Origin: Planctomycetota bacterium
Lineage (GTDB): Bacteria > Planctomycetota > Phycisphaerae > WQYP01
Direction of reading: 5' to 3'
Assembly: GCA_021805985.1 (NCBI GenBank)
Contig: JAJZDN010000018.1
Span: forward strand, 1-64,000
Length of the DNA: 64,000 bases
Positions 47,583 to 57,312 of the stretch are shown in pieces. Position 1 is the stretch's first letter. Each line of letters starts with the position of its first letter. The notes beneath the pieces were generated by a model. It did not search any database, was not told the origin of the DNA, and saw only the letters and a list, made by a program, of their open reading frames with translations. A program made the translations under genes and the position numbers.

Positions 47583-48142
47583 GCGATGGCGTCCTGGGAA
47601 AAAAATTGGTCAAATGCCTCGCGATCCTGATTTTCCTGAATAATGCGGTCCTTATCGCCACCGCGACCAACGGCATCAAGTATGGCCGCAAGTGGAATTT
47701 CTGTTGAAGTAGTGGGCTGAAAATATTTTATCCATTCCTCAAATTTATGTGTTTTTTCCACTAAATCCCATTCGTCGCAATCCTCGTATTGTTCGGAGAT
47801 CGACTGAAGTATCTCAATTTCATGTTTCGACAATTCGGAAACGCCCGGGTTATCCGTCATTTCGACGCGATAATGCACCTTCTGGAAGAACCGCTGCCAC
47901 TCAACCGAACTGGTATTCTGTCCCTGGATCATATCCAAGGTACCACTGAGCACAGGCCCCTTTTCCATCGCCATCACCCGATCACCCGTGATGGACCTTC
48001 CCGTCAGTTCCAAGCTTTTCCGGTCCGCCGCGTAGAGCAGCTCGATCAATCGCATGTAGTTCATTTCACGCGAATGCTCGGCCCGCATTAGTACAGCCGC
48101 CGCCTGAATGATTTTTTGCGCCTTCGCTCGCTGCACGGTCAT
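47579..48142 (-). CDS. Panacea/SocA-like (DUF4065) antitoxin-domain protein
   Basis: 187 aa from ATG 48142, which has GGAGG just upstream. The Panacea domain spans about residues 20-130 (MNYMRLIELLYAADRKSLEL, TGDRVMAMEKGPVLSGTLDM). This domain occurs in antitoxins that neutralise many unrelated toxins, and in phage SocA-like proteins. The C-terminal 50 residues are acidic. The gene immediately downstream overlaps it by 4 nt (GTGA). The frame remains open upstream to 48442 but that part is not protein-like. Confidence 0.85.
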   Translation of the reverse strand: MTVQRAKAQKIIQAAAVLMRAEHSREMNYMRLIELLYAADRKSLELTGRSITGDRVMAMEKGPVLSGTLDMIQGQNTSSVEWQRFFQKVHYRVEMTDNPGVSELSKHEIEILQSISEQYEDCDEWDLVEKTHKFEEWIKYFQPTTSTEIPLAAILDAVGRGGDKDRIIQENQDREAFDQFFSQDAIA

Positions 48143-48719
48143 ATCCTCCGTTGAAATCAGCAACGTTGCTTTCGCCGATTGACTGCGTCCATTCCGTAGT
48201 GGATTGCCGACACAGAATGCAGTCGCTACGCGATGAAATAGATTATACCAGTTCGTTGCGTAAGTATGAAAACAGCCGGAATGGTCGATAGAAAACAGAA
48301 AGCGCAGATCGCTTTTGGGCTTAGCGCCCGCCCCAAACCCCGGCGCTTGCCCTGCTCTCCCCCTGACGGGGACCGCCGAAACTGCTGGCGAACCGCCAGA
48401 AATTGTCCCGCCGGAAAAAAACTCAACCATTTTAACTGACATGTTTATGTACCGCAGACTACGATTGACCTTACGAAAACGGAATCCACTTCTCCGGTGG
48501 CTGTTTCCACAATCCTATTACCGTCGGTCCTTCCCGGATTTGGGCGGGGGTTTCTTGGCGAGAGGATAAAGTCTGCGACTGGTGGCGTTCAGGGCACCGC
48601 ACTTGGGGCCAAAGCTCTCGTGGAAATGTAACCGATCACGGAGTTCCGGATGGTTCGTCACGGCGAGTGCGCAGTCACGCTGGCCATCGCCACGCGACCG
48701 TCGTTGACCTGCCTTCTTT
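48143..48719. other. Intergenic region with promoter of the toxin-antitoxin unit
   Basis: 577 bp. It contains the promoter given next and, between it and the ATG, an inverted repeat (GACTGC...CATTC / GAATG...GCAGTC, 48181-48224). The part towards the Sel1 gene has no gene that I can support. Confidence 0.5.
48242..48270 (-). promoter_or_regulatory. Sigma-70 promoter of the Panacea operon
   Basis: On the - strand: TTCATA, 17 nt, TATAAT. It lies 100 nt upstream of the antitoxin ATG. The -10 is perfect, the -35 matches 4 of 6. The inverted repeat at 48181-48224 in the leader is a possible autoregulatory site. Confidence 0.55.
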
Positions 48720-50153
48720 TTACCGTCCTTTTATCCGCGCGATAACCTCGCGGGCCAATAGGGCTGCCTGTCCGCCAGCCGCGTCCGCGCGCTGCATCCA
48801 CAGAAGCGCCTCGTTTTCGTCCGGCGGCACACCATTCCCCTTGTAGTGAAGCATCCCGATAGCATACATTGCCTCGCCAAGCCCTTTCGCCGCCGCATTG
48901 CGATACCATGCCATCGCTTCGGAAAAATCCTGCGGAACACCGTTGCCCTGGTCGTATAGCTCGCCGATGTTGAACATCGCCTCTCTGTTGTCATTTGCCG
49001 CAGCCTTGCGCCACCACGCCATGGCTTCGGCATAATCCTGCGGCACTCCGCTGCCCTGCTTGTAAAGTATGCCGATGTTGCACATCGCGCCGCCATGGCC
49101 TTTTGCCGCCGCCTCGCGATACCAAGCCATCGCTTCGGAAAAATCCTGCGGAACACCATTACCTTGGCCATAGAGCAAGCCGATGTTGAGCATCGCATCG
49201 CCATTACCTTTTGCCGCGGCCCTGCGCCACCATGCCATGGCTTTGGCATAATCTTGCGGCACACCGTTACCGTTGTAATAGAGCGCACCGAGGCTGAACA
49301 TCGCCTCTCTGTTGCCATTTGCCGCAGCCTTACGCCACCACGCCTTGGCTTTGGCATAATCGTGCGGCACGCCGGCACCATCGTTGTAGAGCAAGCCGAT
49401 GTCGCACATTGCTGAACTGACGCCTTTTGCCGCCGCCTTGCGCCACCACGCCATGGCTTTAGTAAAATCCTGAGCCACTCCCGCGCCGTGGTAATATCCG
49501 ATGCCAATGGCGGACATCGCATGTCTGTTGCCCTTTGCCGCCGCCTTGCGCCACCACGCCATAGCCTCGGCATGATCCTGCGGCACGCCCTCGCCCCGGC
49601 TGTGGAGAACGCCCATGCCGTACATGGCAAAACCACTGCCTTTCGCCGCTGCCATACGACACCACGCCATGGCTTGAGCATAATCGCGTGAGCCGCTCCG
49701 GCCCAGGTAATAATCTTTGCCGATCTTGAGCATCGCCAAGCCGATGCCTCTTGCCGCCGCCCTGCGATACCACGCCATGGCCTTGGCGTGAGCCCACGCC
49801 AGGCCCGCACCGTGATCGTACAGCACACCAATGCCGTACATCGCTAAGCCAACGGCTTTCGCCGCCGCTCCGCGACACCACGCCATGGCCTTGGCGTAAC
49901 CTTGCGCTGCCCAGCGCCGCCAAGGGGCACCGCGCACATGTTCATTGGACTGCACGTCCCCAGCTTGCGGGCGATGTTGCGGAACCTGTTTGCCTTCAGC
50001 GCTGACCAGTTGGCCCGGGGCCGTTGCGGGGTCGTCTTCCAGTCTCGCCCGGCACTGCGCACAGAGAATTTTCTCCCGCCAGAGAAACTCAGTTTCATTG
50101 GTTGCAAGGACGCGCCCACAGTTCTCGCATTTTTTCACGGATTTGCCCGTCAT
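48720..50153 (-). CDS. Sel1-repeat (TPR-like) protein with N-terminal zinc ribbon
   Basis: 477 aa. The first 40 residues form a zinc ribbon (CENCGRVL ... CAQCRAR). From about residue 75 to 460 run ten or more 36-residue Sel1-like repeats, each of the form AMxxIGxLYxxGxGVPQDYAKAMAWWRKAAAKG. The DNA shows the same 108-bp period and high identity, a sign of recent amplification. Sel1 proteins are scaffolds for protein complexes; the partner is unknown. No signal peptide, so cytoplasmic. Confidence 0.9.
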   Translation of the reverse strand: MTGKSVKKCENCGRVLATNETEFLWREKILCAQCRARLEDDPATAPGQLVSAEGKQVPQHRPQAGDVQSNEHVRGAPWRRWAAQGYAKAMAWCRGAAAKAVGLAMYGIGVLYDHGAGLAWAHAKAMAWYRRAAARGIGLAMLKIGKDYYLGRSGSRDYAQAMAWCRMAAAKGSGFAMYGMGVLHSRGEGVPQDHAEAMAWWRKAAAKGNRHAMSAIGIGYYHGAGVAQDFTKAMAWWRKAAAKGVSSAMCDIGLLYNDGAGVPHDYAKAKAWWRKAAANGNREAMFSLGALYYNGNGVPQDYAKAMAWWRRAAAKGNGDAMLNIGLLYGQGNGVPQDFSEAMAWYREAAAKGHGGAMCNIGILYKQGSGVPQDYAEAMAWWRKAAANDNREAMFNIGELYDQGNGVPQDFSEAMAWYRNAAAKGLGEAMYAIGMLHYKGNGVPPDENEALLWMQRADAAGGQAALLAREVIARIKGR

Positions 50154-50451
50154 AACGCGACTCCTACTCTATTTCTGCAAGAAACCACATGAATTCTACG
50201 GCATATTCTGCGCAATGCCAAAACCCCCGCCCCCGGTTGTTAATCCCCGGTGCAGTAGTCTCTGATTTTCCATGTCTTATAGCGCAACCGGCCACGGGCC
50301 CAAGCCCATTCCGCGACGTGTCATATTTATCTCAATTGCCGATTCACTGGCGGTCCCTGAAACCGCCCTGATTCGTTCGCGTTCCTTTCGATCTTGGGTA
50401 GCCTTGCGCCTAATCATTCGCACGTTCCTACAAAATAACTTTTAAGGCTAC

Positions 50452-50886
50452 CTATTTCTTTTTTGATCGGCGTTCGCGTTCCAAGGTACCCCCGATGTAA
50501 CCACATCGCCACATATGCGCTCTGTTCTCATCCTCGGACTCTCCATCCAAGGCTGCTTTATAGCCCTTCTGATACATTTCTTCGTCAGCAGCGGAAAGCG
50601 TGGCCTTCTTAAAATATAAGGGTTCTGTGAGCCTACCAGAACTTGAATTGGCCGTACTAACCTCATTGCGCTCCTGCTCCTGCTTGTTAAATCTTCGAAT
50701 GAAACCCGAGGTCCAACCGGCTCGCCAATGCACGGGCTCGCTAGCGATTTCTGGTTCCCCCGCAAGCCCAGCTTTCAGACCGGCATCAAATACAACTTGC
50801 TTGTCTGGGTCTAATTTACTTTTTTTGAAACATATGGCATCTGTGAACCTACTGGTATCTTTTTTAGGCATATCTTTTTTAGGCAT
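50452..50886 (-). CDS. Hypothetical protein with internal duplication
   Basis: 144 aa from ATG 50886, with AAGGAG 8 nt upstream. Two copies of a domain of about 50 residues follow one another: RFTDAICFKKSKLDPDKQVV ... GLAGEPE ... WRAGWTSGFIRR and RLTEPLYFKKATLSAADEEM ... ALDGESE ... WRCGYIGGTLER. The N-terminus carries a perfect 15-bp tandem duplication (MPKKD twice). No family known to me. Probably a small soluble binding protein. Confidence 0.7.
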   Translation of the reverse strand: MPKKDMPKKDTSRFTDAICFKKSKLDPDKQVVFDAGLKAGLAGEPEIASEPVHWRAGWTSGFIRRFNKQEQERNEVSTANSSSGRLTEPLYFKKATLSAADEEMYQKGYKAALDGESEDENRAHMWRCGYIGGTLERERRSKKK

Positions 50887-51825
50887 AGGTATCACTCCTT
50901 AATATCCGCCTTATAATCTACCATCGTGGTACTTTATAGGATAACAAATTCCAGCCCAGGATAGATCGCGAGAGTGGTTTTTATTCCTGTCAGGCCACTT
51001 CGCCCACCATTATCCCAGAAACACACTATTAACCTCATCGCGTGTTTTGTATCACCTCTTAACGAACTGGGTATAAGCGATCTCCCCCATTCGACCGCCT
51101 GATGCCGTACGCCCCGGAATTCCAGCTCATTATCCGTCTAAGCGGTTCGAGAAAAGAGGGGAAAATCGTATTTACAAACTCGCTATTGGCGTTTCCTACA
51201 GACGTTCCCTACAGATTGCCCTGAACTTTAGACTGGGTCAAGATCGGAAAATTGTCCACGGCTGCGCGATAAGCGTGGATTGATAATTTTCACCAGAAGG
51301 TTTCCCGTGCCGGGAATCTTTAAGGCGAGAGAGATGTTTTTTTGTAGCCGTCCACGGCCGTTGGGCGAGCTACGACCGCCGCGAACCTGGCTATGAATAA
51401 ATTATGCGCCTTCGCACCGACGAAAAACATAATTCAACTCTTCTCCCCAAAAATGTTGGAAATAAAATTATGGAATGCAGTTTCATCTCGTCCGCCGAGC
51501 TACCCAATTCTTCGAAACGAGTGCGGCAGTCACCGCTTTAAGTGCTCAAGTATTTGCAGCAGGCGGAATGCCGGATTGTTTTCATCGTTCATTCGCTTGC
51601 GCGCTTGGAGTCGCAGCTCATCCACACGCCGTGCGTACTCCTTGTTGATCACCAATTCCAGATCATTGCAGTTGCTGGGAACGATGATGGTGACGATGGG
51701 CTGGGAGACCTGATCGACCGGCTACACAAACCCTTCCCGCAACGAACCGGGATTAACCACTTCACGGGTCCGCCAACATCTTCACGGCTCCCCGGAGGCC
51801 CGTGAACGGCTACGATAAAATAAAA
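50887..51825. other. Long region without a firm gene
   Basis: 939 bp between the duplicated small protein gene and tRNA-Tyr. AT-rich near the left, with no family-like frame except the possible remnant given next. Confidence 0.5.
51530..51721 (-). pseudogene. Possible gene remnant, 63 codons without start
   Basis: On the - strand a frame begins just after a TAG and reads SQPIVTIIVPSNCNDLELVI, then NKEYARRVDELRLQARKRMN and DENNPAFRLLQILEHLKR before TGA. It has the composition of a real helical protein but no ATG (only internal TTG/GTG). Frames upstream of the TAG (REVVNPGSLREGFV) also look protein-like. Perhaps the tail of a decayed gene. Confidence 0.35.
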
Positions 51826-51908
51826 TGGGCGCGGCAGGATTCGAACCTGCGTAGGCATAAGCCAACGGATTTACAGTCCGTCCCTTTTGGCCGCTCAGGC
51901 ACACGCCC
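51826..51908 (-). tRNA. tRNA-Tyr (GTA)
   Basis: 83 nt with a long variable arm (class II). Acceptor GGGCGTG/CGCGCCC, anticodon loop CTGTAAA giving GTA, T-arm GCAGGTTCGAATCCTGC, discriminator A, no encoded CCA. Confidence 0.97.
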
Positions 51909-52011
51909 TTTTGGGACTAGTAATATACCAAAATTTTTCTTTTAGGCCAGTTTAATGCGCCCCAATTAACTTCTGTTCACCTTATTGCCGGGGGAGCTTA
52001 TACTCTGGGGC

Positions 52012-53349
52012 ATGAAAAATGATGCTTTGCTTATTACCAACGGCGTACTTCTGGACCCGCAGCGGCAAAAACCGGAGAGACTGGAAGTGCTCATTGTAGA
52101 TGGGCTTATTCGAGCGGTCGGCACGGGCTTAAAGGCTACCGCCCCGCAGGCTGCGGTGCTGGATGCCAAGGGCGGTTATGTGGCGCCGGGCCTCATTGAT
52201 ATTCATGTTCACCTGCGGGAACCGGGGCAGGAACATAAGGAAACCATCGCTTCGGGTTCCGCGGCGGCGGTGGCGGGCGGGTTTACCACCATCTGCTGCA
52301 TGCCCAATACCACCCCCGCCATCGATACTGACGCGCAGATTGAATTTGTCCTCACGCAGGCGGCACGCACCGCCCTGTGCCGGGTGCTGCCATTTGGTGC
52401 CATAACCAAGGGCCGCGAAGGAAAAGAGTTGGCGGAACTGCAGTTAATGCACGATGCCGGGGCGGTGGGATTCAGTGATGACGGCTGCGGCGTGGCCTCG
52501 GCGGCGGTCATGCTCAAGGCCCTGCAATATGTCAAAATGTTTGACGGCCTCATCAGCCAGCATTGCGAAGAACCGACACTTTCTGGCGGAGCCATGCACG
52601 CCAGCCTCACCGCGATGCGCTTAGGACTCGGGGGAATACCGGCGGTGGCGGAAGAATTAATGATCGCGCGGGATTTGCAGCTTAACGCCCGCATCAAGGC
52701 ACGTTATCACGTTCAGCACATCAGCACCGCCGGTGCCTGCGAATTAATTCGCCGCGCCAAGCAACAGGGACAAAACGTTACCGCCGAGGTAGCCCCCCAC
52801 CATTTGCTGTTGACTGATACCTGTTGCGATAATTATGACACCCATTTCAAAATGAATCCGCCGCTGCGTTCACAGCAGGATGTGCAAGCCTGCATTGAAG
52901 GCTTAGTCGATGGAACTATTGACTGCCTGGCGACGGATCATGCCCCGCACGCACGCGAAGAAAAAGAGCTGGAATTTGACCGCGCCCCATTTGGTATTCT
53001 GGGTTTGGAAACGGCCCTGCCTCTTTACATTGAAGCTCTGGTAAAGCCGGGGCATCTGTCCTGGTTGGAACTCATACGCAAAATGACAGCGCAACCAGCG
53101 GGCATCGCGGGTCTTAAAGATCGCGGCACATTCGCCATCGGTTCGCTGGGGGATATTGTCATTATTCAGGGAGATGAAAAGTGGACGATTGACCCGGAAA
53201 AATCCTTCAGCCGGAGTCGCAACACGCCGTTCGGTGGCCGGGAGGTAACAGGTCGCGTGGCGCACACTATTACCGGGGGGAAAATAGTATTCCCGCGTCC
53301 TACTGCAGGAGCGGAGTTTGCAAAACCCTCAAATGAGGGCATAGTATAA
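52012..53349 (+). CDS. pyrC: Dihydroorotase (class I, PyrC/AllB type)
   Basis: 445 aa from ATG 52012. Zinc ligands in GLIDIHVHLREPGQE (HxH), central His in SQHCEE and YHVQHIS, catalytic Asp in DCLATDHAPHA. It closes carbamoyl-aspartate to dihydroorotate in pyrimidine synthesis. First of two + strand genes. Confidence 0.95.
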   Translation: MKNDALLITNGVLLDPQRQKPERLEVLIVDGLIRAVGTGLKATAPQAAVLDAKGGYVAPGLIDIHVHLREPGQEHKETIASGSAAAVAGGFTTICCMPNTTPAIDTDAQIEFVLTQAARTALCRVLPFGAITKGREGKELAELQLMHDAGAVGFSDDGCGVASAAVMLKALQYVKMFDGLISQHCEEPTLSGGAMHASLTAMRLGLGGIPAVAEELMIARDLQLNARIKARYHVQHISTAGACELIRRAKQQGQNVTAEVAPHHLLLTDTCCDNYDTHFKMNPPLRSQQDVQACIEGLVDGTIDCLATDHAPHAREEKELEFDRAPFGILGLETALPLYIEALVKPGHLSWLELIRKMTAQPAGIAGLKDRGTFAIGSLGDIVIIQGDEKWTIDPEKSFSRSRNTPFGGREVTGRVAHTITGGKIVFPRPTAGAEFAKPSNEGIV

Positions 53350-53427
53350 TTATGGCTAGTTTTCCACGCCGCGGAGTTGCGGCGAGAAGATGAGAACCCT
53401 GCAGCGCTCTTTTTGGACAGTCCCGCG

Positions 53428-54303
53428 ATGAATCTTGAGTTATGCGTTCTGGCCAGCGGTTCAAGCGGCAACGCGTCATTATTACGGGCCGGCCCGGACG
53501 CGATACTCATCGATGCGGGAATCGGTCCAAAGACGGCGGACCGTCGCATGACAGGTACAGGTTTGGATCTTTCAAGCATTCGGGCCATCATTTTAACGCA
53601 TCTTGATGGCGACCACATTAACCCCGCGTGGTTCCGCGTGATGCTTCGGCAAAACATTCGCCTTTTTATTCCCCGCAATCAATTAAAACTTCTGCGCCGT
53701 CTGGCACGGCTCGAAGATGTTCTCAAGCCGATCATGCAGTTGACCAGCTTGTTTGATCAGGAGGTATTTTATCCGTTGCCAACAGTGGCCTGCACACCGG
53801 TTCGTCTGCCGCATGATAAGAAGGGAAGCTTTGGATTTGTGCTGCAAAGTCAGCAAACGCGGGTGGGATATGCCACCGATTTGGGACACGCACCGCCGGA
53901 GCTTGTGGAAGTATTTGCCGGTGCAGGCATCGTGGCAATCGAAAGCAATTATGATCCAGAGATGCAATTGCAAAGCCGCCGCCCGGAGCGGTTAAAAAAA
54001 CGCATCATGGGTGGCTCCGGTCATTTATCAAATCCCCAGGCGTTGGAACTGGTTCAACGTATTTTGGATCGGACGCTGGCCAAATATGGCCCGGAGCACC
54101 ACCTGCACCATGTTGTCCTGTTGCACCGCAGCCGCCAATGCAACTGCCCGATCAAGCTGCGCACCGTGTTTGAAACCGACGTGCGGATCGCACCGATACT
54201 GACACTATCCCACCAATTTCAGAGAACGGAGTGGCTGGGCGCACCAGACCGCAAAGCTCTGCCGGGCGAGCAATTAAGCTTGTTTGCCGTTATGAAACAG
54301 TGA
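53428..54303 (+). CDS. MBL-fold metallo-hydrolase
   Basis: About 291 aa from ATG 53428 (78 nt after pyrC). Starts with LCVLASGSSGNASLL as in YycJ/WalJ-like hydrolases. The first metal motif reads HLDGDH, with Asp in the place of the second His of HxHxDH, a variant known in some MBL families. The final DxGH-like part includes ATDLGHAP. It ends 7 nt from the convergent purH gene. Phosphodiesterase or nuclease activity is likely; the substrate is not known. Confidence 0.85.
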   Translation: MNLELCVLASGSSGNASLLRAGPDAILIDAGIGPKTADRRMTGTGLDLSSIRAIILTHLDGDHINPAWFRVMLRQNIRLFIPRNQLKLLRRLARLEDVLKPIMQLTSLFDQEVFYPLPTVACTPVRLPHDKKGSFGFVLQSQQTRVGYATDLGHAPPELVEVFAGAGIVAIESNYDPEMQLQSRRPERLKKRIMGGSGHLSNPQALELVQRILDRTLAKYGPEHHLHHVVLLHRSRQCNCPIKLRTVFETDVRIAPILTLSHQFQRTEWLGAPDRKALPGEQLSLFAVMKQ

Positions 54304-54310
54304 CATTCCA

Positions 54311-55897
54311 TCAGTGCCGGAAGTGCCGCACTCCGGTGAATACCAGCACCACATCATGCCGATTACACAGGTCAATAGTGAGGTCATCCTTTTTGGATCC
54401 GCCGGGCTGAATAATAGCTTTAACGCCTGCTGCAATAAGAATCTCCGGGCCATCAGGGAACGGAAAAAACGCATCGGATGCAGCGGTTGCGGCGGCAAGT
54501 TTTTCGCCATGGCCATTCTGGCGGGCCAAATCAACGGCAAGCCGGCAACTGGTCACCCGACTCATTTGGCCAGCCCCGGCACCCAAAAGCTGCCCCTCGC
54601 GGACCAGTGTTATGGAATTACTTTTAACATGCTTGCAGGTCAGGGCGGCAAAGGGCAAATCACTCCATTGCGCAGCAGTGGGCTGTTGCCGGGAAACCAC
54701 TTTTGCTGAGTTTTGATCAAAGCCGATATCGTCGGCCTTCTGCGCCAGCACGCCGCCGGAGATCGTACGGAAAGTTAATGCTTCATTCCCGGGGTTCTCC
54801 ACACACAGCACGCGGCAATCCGCCCAGCGCTGCTGCAAAAGCGTTAAAGCCTCGGCATCAAAACCCGGTGCCAGGAGCACTTCAATGAACCGCTTTCCCG
54901 CGACAATTTTTTCCGCTGTGGTTTTATCGACCCGGCGGTTAAACGCCACAATGCCACCGAACGCCGCCACCGGGTCACCGGCATACGCCAGATCAAAGGC
55001 GTCGGCAAGCGTTTGGGCAACCGCGCAGCCACAGGGATTGGCATGTTTGATAATTGTGGCGGCTGGCTGGGAAAATTCTGATACCAACGCCATGGCCGCA
55101 TCCGCATCCAGCAGATTCATATAAGAAAGTGCCTTGCCATGCAATTGCACAGCGCCGGCTAACCCGCGTTTTTCTCCGGCAGGGGCGTATAACGCGCCGG
55201 GCTGGTGAGGATTTTCCCCATAACGCAGTGTTTGTTCCAGGCACAGCACGGGGGCCAATACTGGCGGCAAAGTTGCTTCCGGGGTCGCGGCGTAATGCTC
55301 GCCAAGGTAACGGGTAATGGCAGCGTCATAGCGGGAGGTGCGGGCAAATGCCGCAGCGGCCAGGGTATTGCGGAATGATAACATTGTTGCACCGCGCCCG
55401 TTTCGCAGTTCATGGATGAGGCTTTGATATTGCGACACGTCAGTAATGACCGCAACACTGCGATGATTTTTTGCCGCCGATCGGATCATGGCCGGGCCGC
55501 CAATATCAATATTTTCGATGGCGTGTTCCAGCGTGCAATCTTTCTGGGCGGTAACCTGTTCAAAGGGATAAAGATTCACAATCAGCAGGTCAATGGCATG
55601 GATATTGTGCGACTGCATGGCCGCAAGATGTTCCTGATTATCCCTTAGCGCCAGTAATCCGCCATGCACGACGGGGTGGAGCGTTTTAACACGGCCGTCC
55701 ATCATTTCCGGAAAACCGGTGATTTGAGAAATGTCTTTTACGCTCACCCCGGCCGCTGCCAGGGCGCGGGCGGTTCCGCCGGTTGAGATAATCTCAATGG
55801 AAAATTCACGGCTTAAAATGGTCGCCAGTTCGGCCAGGCCAGTTTTATCAGAAACTGAAACAAGCGCGCGGCGCACGGGTACAAAATCAGGATTCAT
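54311..55897 (-). CDS. purH: Bifunctional AICAR transformylase/IMP cyclohydrolase
   Basis: 528 aa. The N-terminal IMP cyclohydrolase domain starts with RRALVSVSDKTGL; the C-terminal transformylase carries KHANPCGCAVA and KSNSITLVREGQLLGAG. It does the last two steps of purine synthesis. Complete and of usual length. Confidence 0.97.
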   Translation of the reverse strand: MNPDFVPVRRALVSVSDKTGLAELATILSREFSIEIISTGGTARALAAAGVSVKDISQITGFPEMMDGRVKTLHPVVHGGLLALRDNQEHLAAMQSHNIHAIDLLIVNLYPFEQVTAQKDCTLEHAIENIDIGGPAMIRSAAKNHRSVAVITDVSQYQSLIHELRNGRGATMLSFRNTLAAAAFARTSRYDAAITRYLGEHYAATPEATLPPVLAPVLCLEQTLRYGENPHQPGALYAPAGEKRGLAGAVQLHGKALSYMNLLDADAAMALVSEFSQPAATIIKHANPCGCAVAQTLADAFDLAYAGDPVAAFGGIVAFNRRVDKTTAEKIVAGKRFIEVLLAPGFDAEALTLLQQRWADCRVLCVENPGNEALTFRTISGGVLAQKADDIGFDQNSAKVVSRQQPTAAQWSDLPFAALTCKHVKSNSITLVREGQLLGAGAGQMSRVTSCRLAVDLARQNGHGEKLAAATAASDAFFPFPDGPEILIAAGVKAIIQPGGSKKDDLTIDLCNRHDVVLVFTGVRHFRH

Positions 55898-55922
55898 TCA
55901 ACTTACTTTACAGCTAAGAGTG

Positions 55923-57032
55923 TCATTGTCTACGCAAGGGCTTAAGTTCTTCCACATCGCCGTTGACGGAGGCGAGGAAAATACGTGAGGTTTTGCTGTT
56001 ACGCAGAAAAACCGATGCTTGATCATAAGCCATGGTCTTAAGGACATGCCCCGTCAGGACATTGGCCACCGCAATGTTGCCGTCGGTCGTAGCGACAAAT
56101 ATTTCGCTGCCCTTGCGGCCCACAATACGGAAACCATGGGGAATGGGACCCCATTGCTTGAGGCCGGTTTTCATGGAAAGCGAAAATAATCCAACGCCAC
56201 CCGTTGGAACCAGCAAATGGTTCTTCAGCACCACCGGGGAGAATTCCAATTCACCAGGGAGACGGGCGATCCAGGGCGATACTCCGGTTTCCGCATTGAT
56301 TGCGTAAACGTTGCTATCCACACACGGAAAATAGACTATACCGTGCGCGGCGACCGGATTGGCCAGCAGATGGCCGCCCACGTCGCGCTTCCAACCGCCT
56401 GTGCCGTCGGAAATGTTGCGGGAAAAAATAATTCCATTGCGGCTTCCAAAAACGACTGAAGCGTGTACCACAACCGGATCTGTGACAAATGAATCGCCCC
56501 GGTCAAGCTGAAACCAGAGCTGACGCGGCGGCCATTTGATAGATAGTGCATACATGCGATTGTGCAATGATCCGATGAAAACCGTGCCATTCTTCATGAT
56601 CGGATTGGTGCCCGGGGCCATGCGTAACGATTTATTATGAATAATCGATCCCGTGCGCGAGTTCAAAATCAGCATGTGTCCGCTGACCAGTAGCATGAAT
56701 TGATGTTTGGCAAATGGTTGAGGCTGGGAGATGCTGCCGGCGGTACCGGGAATTTTAATAGTCCAGCGAATCGTACCGACCTGAGAACGAATACACACCA
56801 TGTAGCCATGACTCGTGAGAACAATTAAGTTGTTTCCCATGTGCCATAATTTGGCAACGGAGTCGCCCGTATGGGCACCTAAGCCCACGGGCAATTCCCA
56901 CAGTCGCTCAAAGCCGGCCTTTTTTGCCGCTGCCTTGCTGATTGGCGCTGCGGCTTGAACCACGGCGGGTAGACCCATCGCCAGTCCCAGCAGAATCCCC
57001 ATAAAACCCAGTCGCCATCGCGTGCGATTCAT
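55923..57032 (-). CDS. Exported PQQ-type beta-propeller repeat protein
   Basis: 369 aa. Signal peptide LGFMGILLGLAMGLPAVVQA. The rest is a series of beta-propeller blades (PQQ-like/ Kelch-like; HMGNNLIVLTSHGYMVCI, GTIRWTIKIPG, YAINAETGVSPWIARLPGE). It is probably periplasmic. The family includes BamB-type lipoproteins and sensors; no lipobox here. It is 25 nt upstream of purH. The 280-nt gap to the PfkB gene contains only an ORF I do not accept. Confidence 0.85.
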   Translation of the reverse strand: MNRTRWRLGFMGILLGLAMGLPAVVQAAAPISKAAAKKAGFERLWELPVGLGAHTGDSVAKLWHMGNNLIVLTSHGYMVCIRSQVGTIRWTIKIPGTAGSISQPQPFAKHQFMLLVSGHMLILNSRTGSIIHNKSLRMAPGTNPIMKNGTVFIGSLHNRMYALSIKWPPRQLWFQLDRGDSFVTDPVVVHASVVFGSRNGIIFSRNISDGTGGWKRDVGGHLLANPVAAHGIVYFPCVDSNVYAINAETGVSPWIARLPGELEFSPVVLKNHLLVPTGGVGLFSLSMKTGLKQWGPIPHGFRIVGRKGSEIFVATTDGNIAVANVLTGHVLKTMAYDQASVFLRNSKTSRIFLASVNGDVEELKPLRRQ

Positions 57033-57312
57033 TCACAAACTCCTCATCGACATAGCATCCAGTTCCGAGCGTTTCAACGTTACATGCAGCAGCATTACCA
57101 ACTCCACCGCAATGTTGCGACCCGTCTCCCTTTTTCTATCGGCGATCAGTTTACCAGATCCTTCACACCATTTCTGAACGCTTACGGAATTTCGGCGTTT
57201 CAGAGACCGTATGCTGGCCTTACCACCCGATAGTAAACACTGCCATCTTACCGGCAACAACAGAATGTTCAACAAAAATTCCGTCTTCCGGGTTATCGGG
57301 GCGCGGCGCACG

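Noticed and set aside
48731-49831. 366-codon second frame inside the Sel1 gene
   Set aside because: A shadow of the GC-rich repeats on the same strand; the Sel1 frame is the real one.
57033-57311. 92-codon - strand ORF between the PfkB and PQQ genes
   Set aside because: It fills the gap exactly but has no family features, mixed composition and no ribosome site; more likely non-coding leader DNA.
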